DNA of 64,000 nucleotides from NCBI RefSeq assembly GCF_020382885.2, contig NC_058496.1, positions 18,394,501-18,458,500 on the forward strand, given 5' to 3'. How positions within the stretch are numbered: position 1 is the stretch's first letter; every line of letters starts with the position of its first letter. Below, in pieces: positions 23,675 to 45,639 of this stretch. Source of the stretch: Scatophagus argus. Its lineage: Eukaryota; Chordata; Actinopteri; Scatophagidae. The notes under the pieces are model-generated. The model was given only the letters and a program-made list of their open reading frames with translations. It had not been told where the DNA came from and did no database searches. The position numbers were made by a program, and so were the translations under genes.

Positions 23675-24117
23675 AAAACTGAAAGGGCTTGTGTGATGAG
23701 CACTATCACTACTGCCTTTGTCTCACCACTGTACCTTTACAAATACACAAAATAACGGGAAGAGGATAATGAGAAAAACACACAGTTCTTGTCTTCTCTC
23801 ACCTATACTAAGTCACATTGCACACAGTGCAGAACTAAATCAGTTTTTCCATGGAATAGAGCATGAACATTACAGCACAAATATGAACACAGTGACTAAT
23901 TTTTATGACAAACTGAAATCAGTCTGACTGTATGGCGGGAACGGGAGAAGTCCCGGATGATAGCTAAACATTACACATGATCTGAGTTAGCCAGAAACTT
24001 TTTAACGACACGAGGATGCTACGTGACTCTCTATCATATAAAACTATGCTTAAAACAGGATAAAAATTTGACTAACGCATGATCACAAGTTTGTAGGGCT
24101 TTGTGAACGGAAATTAC

Positions 24118-24240
24118 CGTAAACAGCAGTCGTGGCAGAAAGATGAAGAATACAACACAGCCGGAGCCTTCACGTCGCCCCCTGCAGGAGCCCCGAGGCA
24201 TCGCCAACACATCGACGAACAAACAAACTAATCTCTTTTT
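24118..24240 (-). promoter_or_regulatory. ankrd31: Possible ankrd31 5' exon / promoter
   Basis: This is the most GC- and CpG-rich patch upstream of the first ankrd31 coding exon. On the minus strand it ends at a donor 'tttacg|gtaatt' (exon end 24118). A non-coding first exon here would supply the leader required by the acceptor at 21789. This is inference from position and composition only. Confidence 0.3.
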
Positions 24241-25254
24241 TTCTGTCATTTCGTTTCAGCTTCTACATGCCTAAAGCAAAAAAAAAAAAGAGTTACATGA
24301 CGTATAATTCAAATGCCATAATAACTAAGACAAGTAGGCCTATGAAAATTTAAATATATGAAGTTCAAAGATTTTTGTCTGAATCTTTCTTGTGTGTCTC
24401 ATATCTTTCTGGACCCACCTGTTACTTGCTCAAACACAAAATATAATTATAATTCTGTGTGATTTGCACAGCCCAATCTCAGTGAGGATGAGGAGGTGAT
24501 GGGATGTGGACTTGATTGTAGCAGTAAGGAGATGAGGTGAAGATTTGGTTTTCACTCAAGAACTGGGATCATTTTCCACACTGAGTCTAAGCCAGTCCTC
24601 TTTAGTCCTGTTTCCTAAGTTCTGTTTAGTTTCTACTTCAAAAACTAAATGAGCCAATATAAATTCACTGGTTTAATTTTTCAGGAAAGATTGTATAAAA
24701 TATACAAACAGATTATATTTACCAACACACTGTGTAAATAATAATTATATTTCTGCAAAAGGTAAAATAAAAATCAGGTTTGTACATTTGTTATGGTTTC
24801 CATTCATTGTATTTTCACACATAATATAACCCGGTTCAGAACTACTACTGTTCATGTTGGCCATGAACATACTTGGAGCTAAGAACTCAGTACTGATTTA
24901 CAGACGGGATTCTTTTTGTTTCCTTTTCTCTTACTTCATCTATCCATCTATTTAATTACACTGACTGAAAATGCAGTTTTCCCACATAGTGACACATAGT
25001 GTTCCCCTTGTTGAAATCTGTGTTGCACACCACCTGTTGGACAATTCTTGTTTCAGCATTGTCCATTAATTGCTGATAATGGACACCTCAAAGGACATCA
25101 TCCGCCTAATACCATAATGACTTATCAAAGGAAACCATTTACAAACAATAATTTCTTTATTATTCAAGACTTTTTGCTATAAAAAATATTTTTCAAAAGC
25201 TGTAACTCCATTTCTCTGGTAACCCCTGAGAGTCTGACTAATATCTAGAACAGT

Positions 25255-25560
25255 TACTTTATTAATCTCAAACTGGGAAATTACTTCTCTGCATTTAACC
25301 CATCACTGATCGAAACACACACACACACAACATGCAACATGCAGTGAAACACACAGGAGCAGTGGGCAGCATCAAGCACCCAGGGAGCATATATTGGGGG
25401 TTAAGTGCCTTGCTCAAGGGCACATCAGCCAGCTAATGGGGTGGGGACATTATCACTCCACCACACTTAAATTTTTCCTGCCCTTCCGGCGGGGGAATCA
25501 AACCAGCGACCTTCCGATCACAAGCCGCTTCTCCAACCTCTAGGCCACGGCTGCTCCCAG
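25255..25560 (-). mobile_element. tRNA-derived SINE with LINE-type tail
   Basis: Read on the minus strand from about 25560, 'tggcctagaggtt' matches a polymerase III A box and 'ggtcgctggtttgattcc' a B box, about 35 bases apart as in a tRNA. The body contains a CA-repeat stretch. The 3' end, 'aatttcccagtttgagatta' then 'ataaagtaactg', is the LINE-like tail SINEs use for mobilisation. No clear target-site duplication was found. Confidence 0.75.
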
Positions 25561-25729
25561 CTGGATTGTATTCTGAAAGCAATAACCATGAAACCACTGA
25601 CAAATTCACTTTATAGTTACTAATTATGATGAAACGTTTAACAAAGATATCAGCTGAGCCTTTGCTGCAACTCACCTGCACTGTCAGTCATGTGAACATC
25701 AGCCTCCAAGTGTGTCCCTACAGCACAAC

Positions 25730-25830
25730 CTTGTGGTGAAAACTGTCCAAGCAGACTCCTTTGGTGGACAGCTTACAGACCGACAGGCTTGTCAGCTGGC
25801 TGGCCATCCTCACTGCATCTTGTTCAATAT
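25730..25830 (-). other. Orphan exon-like segment
   Basis: On the minus strand a segment bounded by an acceptor 'ctgaatcctcag' and a donor 'caaag|gttgtg'-like site encodes 'DIEQDAVRMASQLTSLSVCK' and 'LSTKGVCLDSFHHK' without a stop. It enters at phase 1 and leaves at phase 0, which does not fit the ankrd31 exon at 21788 directly. It could be an upstream ankrd31 exon if another exon intervenes, an exon of an unknown gene, or chance. Confidence 0.25.
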
Positions 25831-26084
25831 CTGAGGATTCAGAGGAAGGGAAGAAAACAGAAAAAACATCATGATTCTCCTCATAACTTATGGGTATTAT
25901 CATGGGTAATTGTGATTCTAGTTTAATTCCCTTTATAAATTTAAAACCTCTAACAACAAAGTTGCACAATGTAATTCAGGCATTTTTACTGGGCCTATTT
26001 GTATGCAGGAACATTCTGTTAAGATAGTGATATTTAGTCAACCCCATCTTAAAAACAGAGTGTGACTCCTGTCTCCTGTCTTAA

Positions 26085-26103
26085 CTGTCCGTGTCCGTGT
26101 CCG

Positions 26104-26143
<40 letters not shown>

Positions 26144-26144
26144 A
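26085..26144 (+). repeat. Hexanucleotide tandem repeat (ctgtcc)n
   Basis: Ten consecutive six-base units occur: ctgtcc, then three gtgtcc, five ctgtcc and a final ctgtca. The internal switch from gtgtcc to ctgtcc suggests a base change that was then spread by slippage. Confidence 0.95.
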
Positions 26145-29100
26145 CTGCGTGTGGTTGGGAAAGCTGTGTGTAAGAACTGTGCTTGGCTTGAAACTCACTT
26201 TCCCTCTCATGTGTCTGGCAGATGAATGATGTGTTGTGATGCCTGACAGATGCTGGACCTCAGCTGTTTGATGGTGATGATTTATGGGCCTGGAGATGGG
26301 TTCAGTTTAGCACCAGTAAAACTCCTTCTTCCAACCTGTATAAATAGGATCACGATCATCTCAGCAGCCTGAGTTTGAAGACATGAGTCGTTATGTTATA
26401 TTTTAACAATGCTAGATGGCAGCACATACTAACACATATGGTTTGGTAATAAAAGGGACACTAAGTGCAGATATGAAAACGAAACGCACCATCATCTACT
26501 GGAGAGGAACTGCTTATGAGGGTGTTGAGGGGCTGGAGCTGCAAGAGTCAGGAGTACACTCTGGACAGTCAGTCACAGATGCAGCTGACATATAGAGACA
26601 CATTCACACCTTAATTTAGAGTTTGCCAATAATAAATTGGAGAAAAGTCCTAGAAATAGCAGTCGGGTTCAAACCCAGAGTCCTCAGTGCTAGTGTGCTA
26701 GTGCTGCATCGCCTCCAGCAAATCAGAATTCCTTTAATCCTGTAATTCATCCTCTACACTTCAAAATAGATTATATTTTTTGGATTTGATTGGAGCATAA
26801 ATGGGTTATAGCTTGCACTGTACAAGCCTGTGTTGTAGAATGATAAATAGATGAACCTTGTACATTGAACTTGGACTTGTGTTCCTAAAGATGGATTACC
26901 AAACAGGCCAACCAAGTACAGGGACAGGGGCCCCGAAGCTACAGACTGATGGCCCCATCATACTTTTCCAACAGAAGCCCATCTGAGTCCTTTCATTGAA
27001 AGTATCTGAGTTCATTAAGGATTGTTTTTTATATTATTTATTTAAAATATAGCTCATCGTATTTTTCGCATCAAAATACAGCTGCACGGTGCAAACATAA
27101 TAGATAACAAAGTGAACACAGGTTGTTATGAGCCTTCATTATAAGAGTAAAGGATTTCAGATGTAGGAGAGCAGAATCGCTCCGCCTAAAGATAATCTAG
27201 ATTAGAAGAACTATTTCACTTGCTGAATTAACTTCTGTTACACTGATATCTATGATCCATCAGGTTCTCTGACATGACCAAACTGTGAAAAAAAGACTGA
27301 TGGCTTGAGAAAATAAGGACAGCTGCAGACAGACCTATAGGCTACAGCTACAGTGCTGGCCACCAACATTGTGTACCTGTCTATAATTAGCTCTGATATC
27401 TACCATAAAATGTAGTGTTAAGCATTTTTGTAAAAGCTAAGATAGCTTTTTAAGTATATGTCCTATTTAAACCCATAAAGTTGCAATATGTGACAAAACC
27501 ATTGGAGGTCAAATTTGGCAGAAATCACAGTATGTTTGGGAGTAAATCTACAGTTCAACAATACTACTTTGCTTTTGATATTGTAGTGAACTAAGACGGT
27601 TAGTCAGTCTTACTTCAGCTGGATTGCTTTTTGTTAACTAGTAAGATGATGCTGAAGGAAAATGACAAAGAAATTCAGGCTCTGACACTACTGCCTTTAT
27701 AAAAGGTGTTGAGTCAATGTCTCACATCTAACTAAATAAGGCTGAACATGCTATCCCACTGCATCTGGATGCATCATTGAAATTTGCAGCCAGTGGCAAA
27801 GCAAAGTCGCAGCTTGGCTTCACTTCCACTTTCGTTAACCTTGACTGGCGACGATGCAGCCTCAGCTAATAAAAGAGAAGTGTATGTGATTGATCCCACT
27901 TGGCTGTCACTGGCTGTTAGTGAGCCAAAACGGAAGAGACTGTGACTGATGCTGTGTCTAACCATCTGCTATTTTACAATACTGTCCGTGACAGCTATAA
28001 ACTGACTCACACGAGAGAGATGATACGGGCAGTGAGTCAGGAGACAGGACTTAAACATAACAACTGACAATAACCACAACCACGCAACCAGACCGGAAAC
28101 CAGGAAACTGATTTCTGTGTATATCACACCCTGCACTGCGGACATTCAGCACAACAGTGAGGGGTTAAAGTTAACTACCGTAGTTGTAATTAAGTTACAA
28201 ATTGGATATCTACAACAAACATTTCCATTAGTAAGAAATAACATATTGATACTGATACTTAGTGTTTTGACTAGTGCAAAATGAATTGCAGATATTGTTA
28301 ATTAGAAAAGCTGCCATTTCAAAATAAATTATGGAAACACTGGCTTGGAATTCTTACTAGTTACCAAGCAGTTCTTGAGATCAACAATTGCTCTTGCCTC
28401 TAAATGTTCTAATGGCTTCCGATATTTCCACTAGTCATACATCCATATCAGAAATGAGATGTTTACGGGGGCGAGAAGCCACAAGAAACCAGGATACTGG
28501 CAGAATTCAGAAAATACCTCACTGCAGTTATGTGTCACTGCAGTTATCTCTCTTCATTTGCCTACTATGTTTTTGAACCCAGTGTCAAACCTTTACCTCA
28601 TTATGTCATTGGGGAAGAATTTTATATTGTACGCTTCACCTGAGAGCTTTAACTTATTCAGTCTTGGCGTGGCTCTTTTGTGGTGGCTATCTCAGTTTTT
28701 AAATTTTGGATGTGAGTATTTACTAAAACAAAGAATACTGCAATTAGAACAAATTCCTTGCATGTCTCAACAGTGATACTTCCCTTGTCTCACTTCTTTG
28801 TCATGCACCATGGCTACTGTATATTGAAAGTGCATGTTCTTGTTGTGAAACAATTTGGCCTGATAGTGGCCCTAGAGTAAAGGTCAGGAGGTCATAAAAA
28901 TCTTAACCTCCCTCAAGGACTAGTTAGTATCATACCAAATGTCACCCTCATCAAAATGAATACATCATGCCATTCTAATCAGTGCTTGGAAAAATAATAT
29001 TAAGATGGTTATTTATTTTACTGTGGACTGTGGTAATGGACAGAAAGACAACACCATCTGTAGACATCACAGTTCACAGGTCAACAAGCAAAAGAATAGA

Positions 29101-30000
29101 AAATATCATTGGAACATGTTGACAGGCAGCAGTTATAATTAATTTAGTCAGGATCTGTGTCCAACACCACAACATTCACCAAAAAAAGGGGAAACTTCTT
29201 CTTCTAACATCTTGTTGGATGGAAACTTTTAAAATAAGGCTCAATATAAGTGTCAATCAATGCACAAATAAATTTCTACAGTAAATATTCATTATATTTA
29301 CTGTCGGTGTTGTAGCCTATTGGAGCCTCTTTCAGCAAGCAGTTAACATCTCAAACGGTTTCACTTGAAGATTTGATTTCAATTTGATACTGATTGTGGC
29401 GCTATGAAACAATGTCTGAACAGGTATTGTGTCGGAAATCCTGGGAGAATCCCATTCCCATGTCAGAACGTACCTTTAAAAGATAATGTCTGCACAACTT
29501 TGTTGGAAGTGAAAATGTGCATACTGATAGTGATGAAAATGCAACATACTTTCTAACAAGCAGTATGTAGTCCACTCTGAAATATGCAGGGATAAAATGA
29601 TCACATGCAACATGGAGCCACTTAAAATGCCCATAGGATTCCATTATAGTAGGCTAAAAGTATTTCTTTCATTAAACATGATTAAATAAACACAGGTTTC
29701 CATTCATACAAGCTGTATTAGACATGCAACCCCGTGTTTCTTTATTATCCAACTTATTATACATTTTCTGTGAAAAACTTGTCGCAAATAAAATCTAAAT
29801 CTGATATTCAACGGTGTGAAGTGTAGAACTAGAACTAGAAACTGAGTGAAACAACTGCATGAACACGACAAAAGAGCACCAGAATTAAATAGAGCAAACT
29901 GTTGAACTATCACAAATCCAGTGTAAACAAAGTTCAACAACAAATTTGTGAGTCACAGGGTAAATAAAGCCCAACACAGAAACTACCCCGCTGCCTGTCT

Positions 30001-30180
30001 CTCCTGCAACCTGTGCGTCGGTGTAGTGGTGAGATTAGGCGTCCTCACTCTGGCCATGCCCCATTACTGCTGTCGCCTAGGAAACGGGGCGTGGACAAAG
30101 CGCTCGCGAAGCAGATGACCAACGTGATTGGCTGAAGTGTCGGAAGATGTAATAGCGTGCCATCGTTCCATCGCTCTTCA
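30001..30180 (+). promoter_or_regulatory. hmgcr: hmgcr promoter with sterol-element-like, GC and CCAAT motifs
   Basis: A GC-rich patch precedes the first hmgcr exon. It contains 'gtggtgaga' at 30026-30034, resembling the sterol regulatory element half of mammalian HMGCR promoters, 'ggggcgtgg' at 30086-30094 (Sp1/KLF type), and 'gtgattggctg' at 30124-30134 with an inverted CCAAT core (NF-Y type). SREBP control together with NF-Y is established for this gene family. Site assignments rest on motif resemblance alone. No TATA box was seen. Confidence 0.5.
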
Positions 30181-30264
30181 GGGAGCCGCACAGGGAGTTG
30201 TCAGTGTGTCAACCGGCTCTCTGCGCCTGTCACCGGGAGGCTCACTCTCAGCCATCGTCTTTAG
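30181..30264 (+). other. hmgcr: hmgcr 5' untranslated exon 1
   Basis: The segment ends at a consensus donor 'tttag|gtaagt' (30264/30265), and contains no ATG that continues into the coding exon. The intron to exon 2 (acceptor 'gtggtag' at 31347) is about 1.08 kb. The 5' boundary is not visible and is placed just downstream of the promoter motifs. Confidence 0.6.
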
Positions 30265-31359
30265 GTAAGTTCATCTTATTTCTTAAATGCTCATTTTATG
30301 CCCGTTTTTGTACAGGCCTGTGCAGGCTACATGGAGTCTAACTTCAGAGACGCGTCTCGGTACGTCAAAAATACGGCAACAAAGCCGCTCCGTTCATCCA
30401 GCGGACGAATAGCCTATTACGTTGAACAAAAAGGATAGGCATTTTATGTTATTTTTAATTTAATTTAATTTAATTTTTGATTCATTGCTCATTAAAATTC
30501 GTCTTTTCGTAAATAGTTTATATGATTTTCTTAGAGGGATTTACATTTAGCTTCTTTATTAGCTTCATATTCATTTTTGAAAAATGAGTTGGAAATAATT
30601 TCCTGCCTTGGCCAGACGTCTACCAACTGCCTTAGGCTGCACTACGTCGCCTATTCGTCCTTGTTTGTGTCAAGGAAGTCACACTCTGTTACAGCAATGC
30701 GTCAGTTTTACCTACCACATCACAATATTGTCTCTGTTTGAAATGAGTGTTATAACAAAATGTAGATTTTCATTCAGATGCTCTAACTGGAAAGGACTCT
30801 TAACACATATGTATAGAAGAAATTAGAAGTAGCCAGAGTAGACCAAAGTGTCGCGCAAAATGTAAAATGTGGGCCGCTGTGTGAACATACAGAGTTAAAG
30901 GATATAGATATAGAAAGGAAAAATTAATGGCAGAGTAAATGAATTACACAAGGATAAGCAAACAAAAGCAAATTAAATGTATAAATGAATAGTATAAAAC
31001 AGACAGACTGGTGTTAGCAGGTCCACAAAAGCCTTGGACCAAAACTCTCTGGCCTGAACACCTCAAAGAGATGAAAAACTATTCCTATCAACTGCTGTCA
31101 GATAAACGAAGCCATCAAAACGTGTTCATATTTTCATGTGAACTCAACTCGTGGAGATGAAGTGTAAAGTAACACAAAATGAAAACCCTTTCAGTAATTT
31201 TTGATTTCGATTGTGGCTGTGCTTTCTTTGATCACAAGGTGAATGCTTTTGTTTCCCCCATCATGCCTCTCATGACATCCTTGTGTATGTAAAGGTGTGC
31301 AGTCAACTCCCCTCAAATGACATTACTTTACTTGTGTCATGTGGTAGCTCTGTTGCACC

Positions 31360-40804
<9,445 letters not shown>

Positions 40805-42295
40805 GAGCCTGAGAGCTGTGTGGCCTCCCTCAGTGAGCCCGAGTCACTGGGTGGAGCATAACCCAGGGAAAGAAGGACAGTTTGAAAGGGACTAATCATT
40901 TGTTCAGTGAAAACAGACCTCAGAAGTCTTCCAAGTGCTTTCACAGAGTGTCTTTTCACCAATCTCTATGCTGGCTATGAAAAGGATCCAAACAAGTGAA
41001 CCAGACTATTCAGTGGGAATATATTCATTTTCTGTATGTTTGTATCTTGTGGAGGTGGCTAGGAGTGGTGAAACACTTCTTGCTTTTTCCACATTCAAGA
41101 CTGGGTTCAAATGAAACATGTCTGCTGTCCTGTTGCCAAATGGAGCATTGTGAACACAGAAACAATGGTACCTACAAGGTGAATGTTCTTGGCTCTGCAT
41201 GGGAATCTGCATCATATGATTTCTTCATCAGGGTGGTTTGTAAAAGCTAAGATCAAGACCACATAGTGTTACAGTTGTAAACTGGCTTTAGGAATGAATG
41301 AATAAATATATAAAAGAATCATTATCTGGATCCAAGAGGCACTTTAGAACTAAGACTTCAAATCTCTCAAGAGAAATTCCAGTATTTTTAAACCTGGGCC
41401 CAGTATTGGCACATTAATTTGGTTTATAACTGATTCATACTTTCTAAAAGGTTTGGCATTGGTCTAGTAGACCTCAGATGACTTTTTTGCCACACAAACC
41501 CTGCCATTCTTACTATGAGTATCTGAGAACATTGCAGAAAGATTCCCACCAGAGACGGTAGGGAATCCTTTCTGTTTGAGAGGTCGGACAATCAGGATAA
41601 CAATCTCAGCCCCTAAGTGACAACAAAAACACTTTTTTTGTGGGTGTAACAGGATTATGTTCCAGCCATCACAGCAAGCTAAGACGAGCTACTGGACCAG
41701 TTTTAAAACTTGCATGAATCACTTACACACCTCAATATGTAAATATAGAGCCCAGGATTAAAAATAGGAGAACTCCCCTTTAAAGGCTGAGTTGATCTCC
41801 TGTATGTATAAAACAGGTGAGGACAAAATGATTGTGTCCCTCAGAAAAAGGAAAGGATGATCAAAAAAAGGCTTCAAGTGCCTGTACTGCTAATGTGACC
41901 ATGCAACAAATCATTCACATTGAAAATACTGTATAATTGATGTAAAGAAAGAAAACTAAAGGCTCAGCTGACTGCACTGCGTGTCCAATACCAAAAAGAA
42001 ATTACTTTAAAGAACAGTGTGTTTCAGTGCCCATTCACTACAGATACAAACTTGCAGAGACTTGAAGTGTCAGGTACTGTAATCCATCACATTATAAATG
42101 CTTTTAAACAAAAGTTCTGTTGTCAGTGTGTGATGATGCAGTGACAGAAATCTCATTAGTATACAACGCTGATGTAATGTGATGTACTACAGGTGGGATG
42201 GGATTCAAATGAATTCAGTCATAGTGAGTCTTCCTGATCTGGATGACAAATATTTTGAATATATTTTGTAATAAATACAAAAGAACTTAACAATG
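40805..42295 (+). other. hmgcr: hmgcr 3' untranslated region
   Basis: After the TGA at 40802-40804 the same exon continues without a donor or competing gene. AATAAA signals occur at 41301-41306 and at 42270-42275 ('gtaataaatac'), giving possible short and long 3' UTRs. Long HMGCR 3' UTRs with alternative polyadenylation are known in vertebrates. Confidence 0.5.
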
Positions 42296-44740
42296 ACACG
42301 CTGTACTGTTTTGATTAATGTTTTGTCGTGATTTGCTCTTCAAGGCGGGGTATGGAAGTTACAATAATATGACATCAAACGCAGCATTGGCCTTGACACT
42401 GGAGAGCTAAGGTTCATGACATTCAACAGTTCAGTTTGTATCTAATCTGTGAAGTCACGTGTTGCCTGCAGCATGTGAAAACTGCATGCAGAAGGTTCAT
42501 GTTGCACAGTTTTGCTCATAGATCCCTAGGCTTCATCGATAACTGATTACCACTGATAGCATTCATAAACATTAGTGGGCAGATAAAATCAGGCACTTGA
42601 CAGATCTTTATAGGTCCCATTTAAGCCAGGTTCAGTGTGTCCCTATAATGTGAAATAACAGGTGACACTGGTATTATTACTTAATCTTGATGCCATGTCT
42701 TGTAAAGTGCCCAAAATCAAGGAATTTAGTCTTATCAATCAGTTATTATCCTTGAATGTGTCATTACTACACATGCATGTGCTAAATAGAAAGTGAATAC
42801 ATACAAAAGAATAAACCATTTGTATTAAATATGTTGTTGCATAGTTGAATTAACACAAACTGAGCATTAACTGCTAACCAGAAGAGCACTCGGAGAGATC
42901 GGACCTCCCCAGGGCCCATAGTCCACTCTTATTATGGACCTCAAAGCTGGAAATATTTCACACTGCAAAATCATGCAGGAATCTATTTGAATGGCTATTT
43001 GAACAAATCTTTTCTCATCAATGGAAGAGCTCAAGTTTTATTAATTTCAAGTTAAACTTAAAATTCCCATTCTCATCATAAAAACTCATTAAAATAAGTA
43101 AAAAAAAAAATCATGCATTTGTTTGAGAGTTAAAACTCCTGAGTCCCCTTCTTTCTTATAGTTTGAAAAATCAAATATGATGGAAACTTGCTGAAAAAAA
43201 AAGTAAAGAAATGAAACAATAAACACATCATTGTTGGTTATTGAACTTTTTTTTTTCAGTTCAGTCTTCGGAAAGAATTCTCAAAAGAAGACTTTTAAAA
43301 ACTAATTATTCAACCTAAATTAACTTAAATAATTAAGGAAGCAGTTGAACTTACATTTTTAAGCTGAAAAAGCCCAAAAGTATTTCCTTTGTTAAATAAA
43401 ATGTATGTTCACAAGGAAGACACTTTTGAATTGCATTTAGAAAAAAACAATGCAGACACCAATATGATTTTATAACTTGGTATTTACACAAATTGTTAGC
43501 TGAAATGGTAGAAAAATGCTCAGATCAAGTTCAGTACAGAAATGCTATTTTTGCTTAAATGTATATATACTGTATATACTGTACACACTTTACCAGTACC
43601 AAAAGTGAAATTCATCACGATACAGATATATTTCAGAAAAATGTTTATTATATTATTCTAATTATTGATGCACTAATGTGATCACTACTTTGTATAGTTT
43701 ATCGTCCAGTTTAAATTGTGCATTTCAGCTCTGGAGATAAATAAAGTTTTATTTTAATCTATAATATTACATCAGCATTTATTTGTTGATTATATTTTGT
43801 ATTGTTACACTAAATCTGCAAAGTAATGACTAACTATGGTCGCAGCTGCCTCTGAATTTTAATAGAAGTATTAAGTAATAGAAAATAGAAATATTTAAGT
43901 ACCTTAAAAATTGTACTTAAGAGCAGTTCTGGAATAAATGTACTGAGTCACTTTCCGCCACTTTGCATCTGTCACTAAGTGTAGGAAGCACAGTGTTAAG
44001 ATGTTAAGTCTGAGTGTTTGCATGCTGCAGGTGACACTATGTAGGACACAGATCAGTCTGATCAATCAATGACAGTCGCAGGTTAGTGAAAGTTTCACTT
44101 CTAATGGGATTACACGGCTTTAACTTTCTCCCCTTTTCCCCACATCCTGTCTAATAGATATCTTCAGCCAGTCTCCGTCAGAAATCCTCCCTGATCTCTT
44201 AGTGCACGGCCCTCACCAGAGAAGCTGTCAGCCAATCAGATGAGGGCCCAACACATCTCACCAGCTGTGAGTGGGCTGATTGGCTAACCCCTGGTAGGAC
44301 GGTTGCAGTATGAATAATTCAAGGTGTGAGCTGTAGCCTATTGAATTCATGTAAGCAGGACCTCATGAGTTAATGTAAGGAATGAAGAGTGAAAGCGTCA
44401 AAACAAAAAAAATGTTAAACTCTTGAAACAATAATGACTTTATATTACTGTTATTACTGATTTATTCACGTGCAAGTATTCTTCATATTAGTCTGCTGTT
44501 AGACAGACAAACCGCAAAGTGAACCGGTCACTGCACAAAGCACATGCATTCCAGTGTGAGTTGGCCTTTCAGATACACAGCTGAAAAAGTGGCTCTTTTA
44601 CAATAAATAAATATGCTGGAAAAACTTTAAGTGTTGTTGGCATGGTACAACACATAAAAAAACACTCAGCAATCACAAAATGTCTTGGTGCTTTGTGTCA
44701 TTCATGAAAAGAAAACTGTAGGTAGCTAAATAAACAGAAT
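42296..44740. other. Intergenic, AT-rich, no gene seen
   Basis: No reading frame above background and no coherent exon. The stretch holds A- and T-runs (43100-43110, 43250-43260), a tatatac-rich patch at 43560 and a short repeat end near 43860-43970 ('accttaaaaattgtactt', 'ctgagtcactttccgcc') related to the element at 33940. Confidence 0.5.
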
Positions 44741-44743
44741 GCT

Positions 44744-45283
44744 TTAAAGGAACACTTCAGCCAAAAATGAAAATTCAGTCACTATCCACACTCCCACATG
44801 TCAGTGGAAAGTCAGGCGAACTTTCTTTGACCACAGTTTGCAGTTTACCTGCAATGATACTTCCATCTCTTGCAACTTGCATCACACACAATAGAGAAAG
44901 CTCTGCTGAAGCTCTTTTCATCTTGCATGTACACACGTTTGAGCTTGTGCGCATGCTTCTCACACCGTGCACGCTTTTAGTTCGGTGGCTACAATGAAGA
45001 TTTTGGCTTTTATTTGGTTGTTTTTTCACATTTTTTCACATTTTAAAACAAATCACCAGCTGCTTCAGTTGTTTAGGAGAATGAATTTTTAGGACAAGGA
45101 CAGTTCACCTTCTCACTCGTAGTCAGCTGGGATAGGCTCCAGCTCCCTCGTGACCCTGATGGATAAGCGGTATAGAAAATGGATGGATGGATAGATGGAC
45201 AGTTCACCTGACCTTTCATTGACATGATGATGATGATTGGATAATGACTGAATTGTCATTTTTAGGGTGAACTGTTCCTTTAA
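44744..45283. mobile_element. TTAA-flanked non-autonomous DNA transposon with inverted ends
   Basis: The left end 'aggaacacttcagccaaaaa' (from 44748) and the complement of the right end 'gggtgaactgttcct' (to 45279) align as imperfect inverted repeats of about 40 bp, continuing into 'attcagtca[c/t]tatcc' on both sides. Each end abuts TTAA (44744-44747 and 45280-45283), the target used by piggyBac and Kolobok families. The interior of about 530 bp has no transposase. It carries a nested retroelement fragment (separate entry). Confidence 0.8.
45098..45209 (+). mobile_element. 5'-truncated retroelement tail with 13-bp target-site duplication
   Basis: The segment 45111-45196 ('agctgggataggctccagct', 'gtgaccctgatggataagcg', then (GGAT)n) is the end of a common fish retroelement. 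It is bracketed by identical 'ggacagttcacct' copies at 45098-45110 and 45197-45209. The duplicated host sequence belongs to the TTAA element around it, so this insertion came later. Confidence 0.85.
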
Positions 45284-45639
45284 GATGTCAAGATCTATCT
45301 ATCTGTCTATCGGTCTGTCTGTGTACATTCTGCTGCACAGAAAGAGGCTGGCAGGGTGGAACCAGGCTGGGTAAAGCCCTTCCTGCCCATGGAGCCATGT
45401 TGGGTCATGTTGGTTTCTACTAATATATCAGACAACTGTGATTTGAATGTTGAACCATCAAAAACAGGTGACCACCAGCATACTGGATTCACTATCAGAG
45501 AAAAATACTGAAAACAAATCAAACAAAATTATTGAAATGGACCCCTCTTCAGTGCATACTGACAAAGAGAGCACCAGATGTTTGAAACGCAGTTTGGTCT
45601 AGACCTGCTCAAATTGGAAAGTGTTATGAGATAACTTTT

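Larger units (their letters stand above)
21789..30000. other. Head-to-head intergenic interval between ankrd31 and hmgcr
   Basis: No complete gene was found. The interval holds a 17-bp hairpin (22705-22742), retroelement tails (23440-23674), a possible 5' exon of ankrd31 (24118-24240), a tRNA-derived SINE (25255-25560), an exon-like orphan segment (25730-25830) and a hexamer tandem array (26085-26144). Reading frames near 27.8 and 28.5 kb show no recognisable domain. Confidence 0.5.

Noticed and set aside
27774..27965. A 63-residue minus-strand frame with balanced composition as another orphan exon
   Set aside because: No clear acceptor and donor pair was found around it, and no similarity could be named.
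28388..28776. Overlapping 62- and 105-residue frames between ankrd31 and hmgcr
   Set aside because: No recognisable domain, poor start context and no flanking splice signals; consistent with chance in AT-rich DNA.
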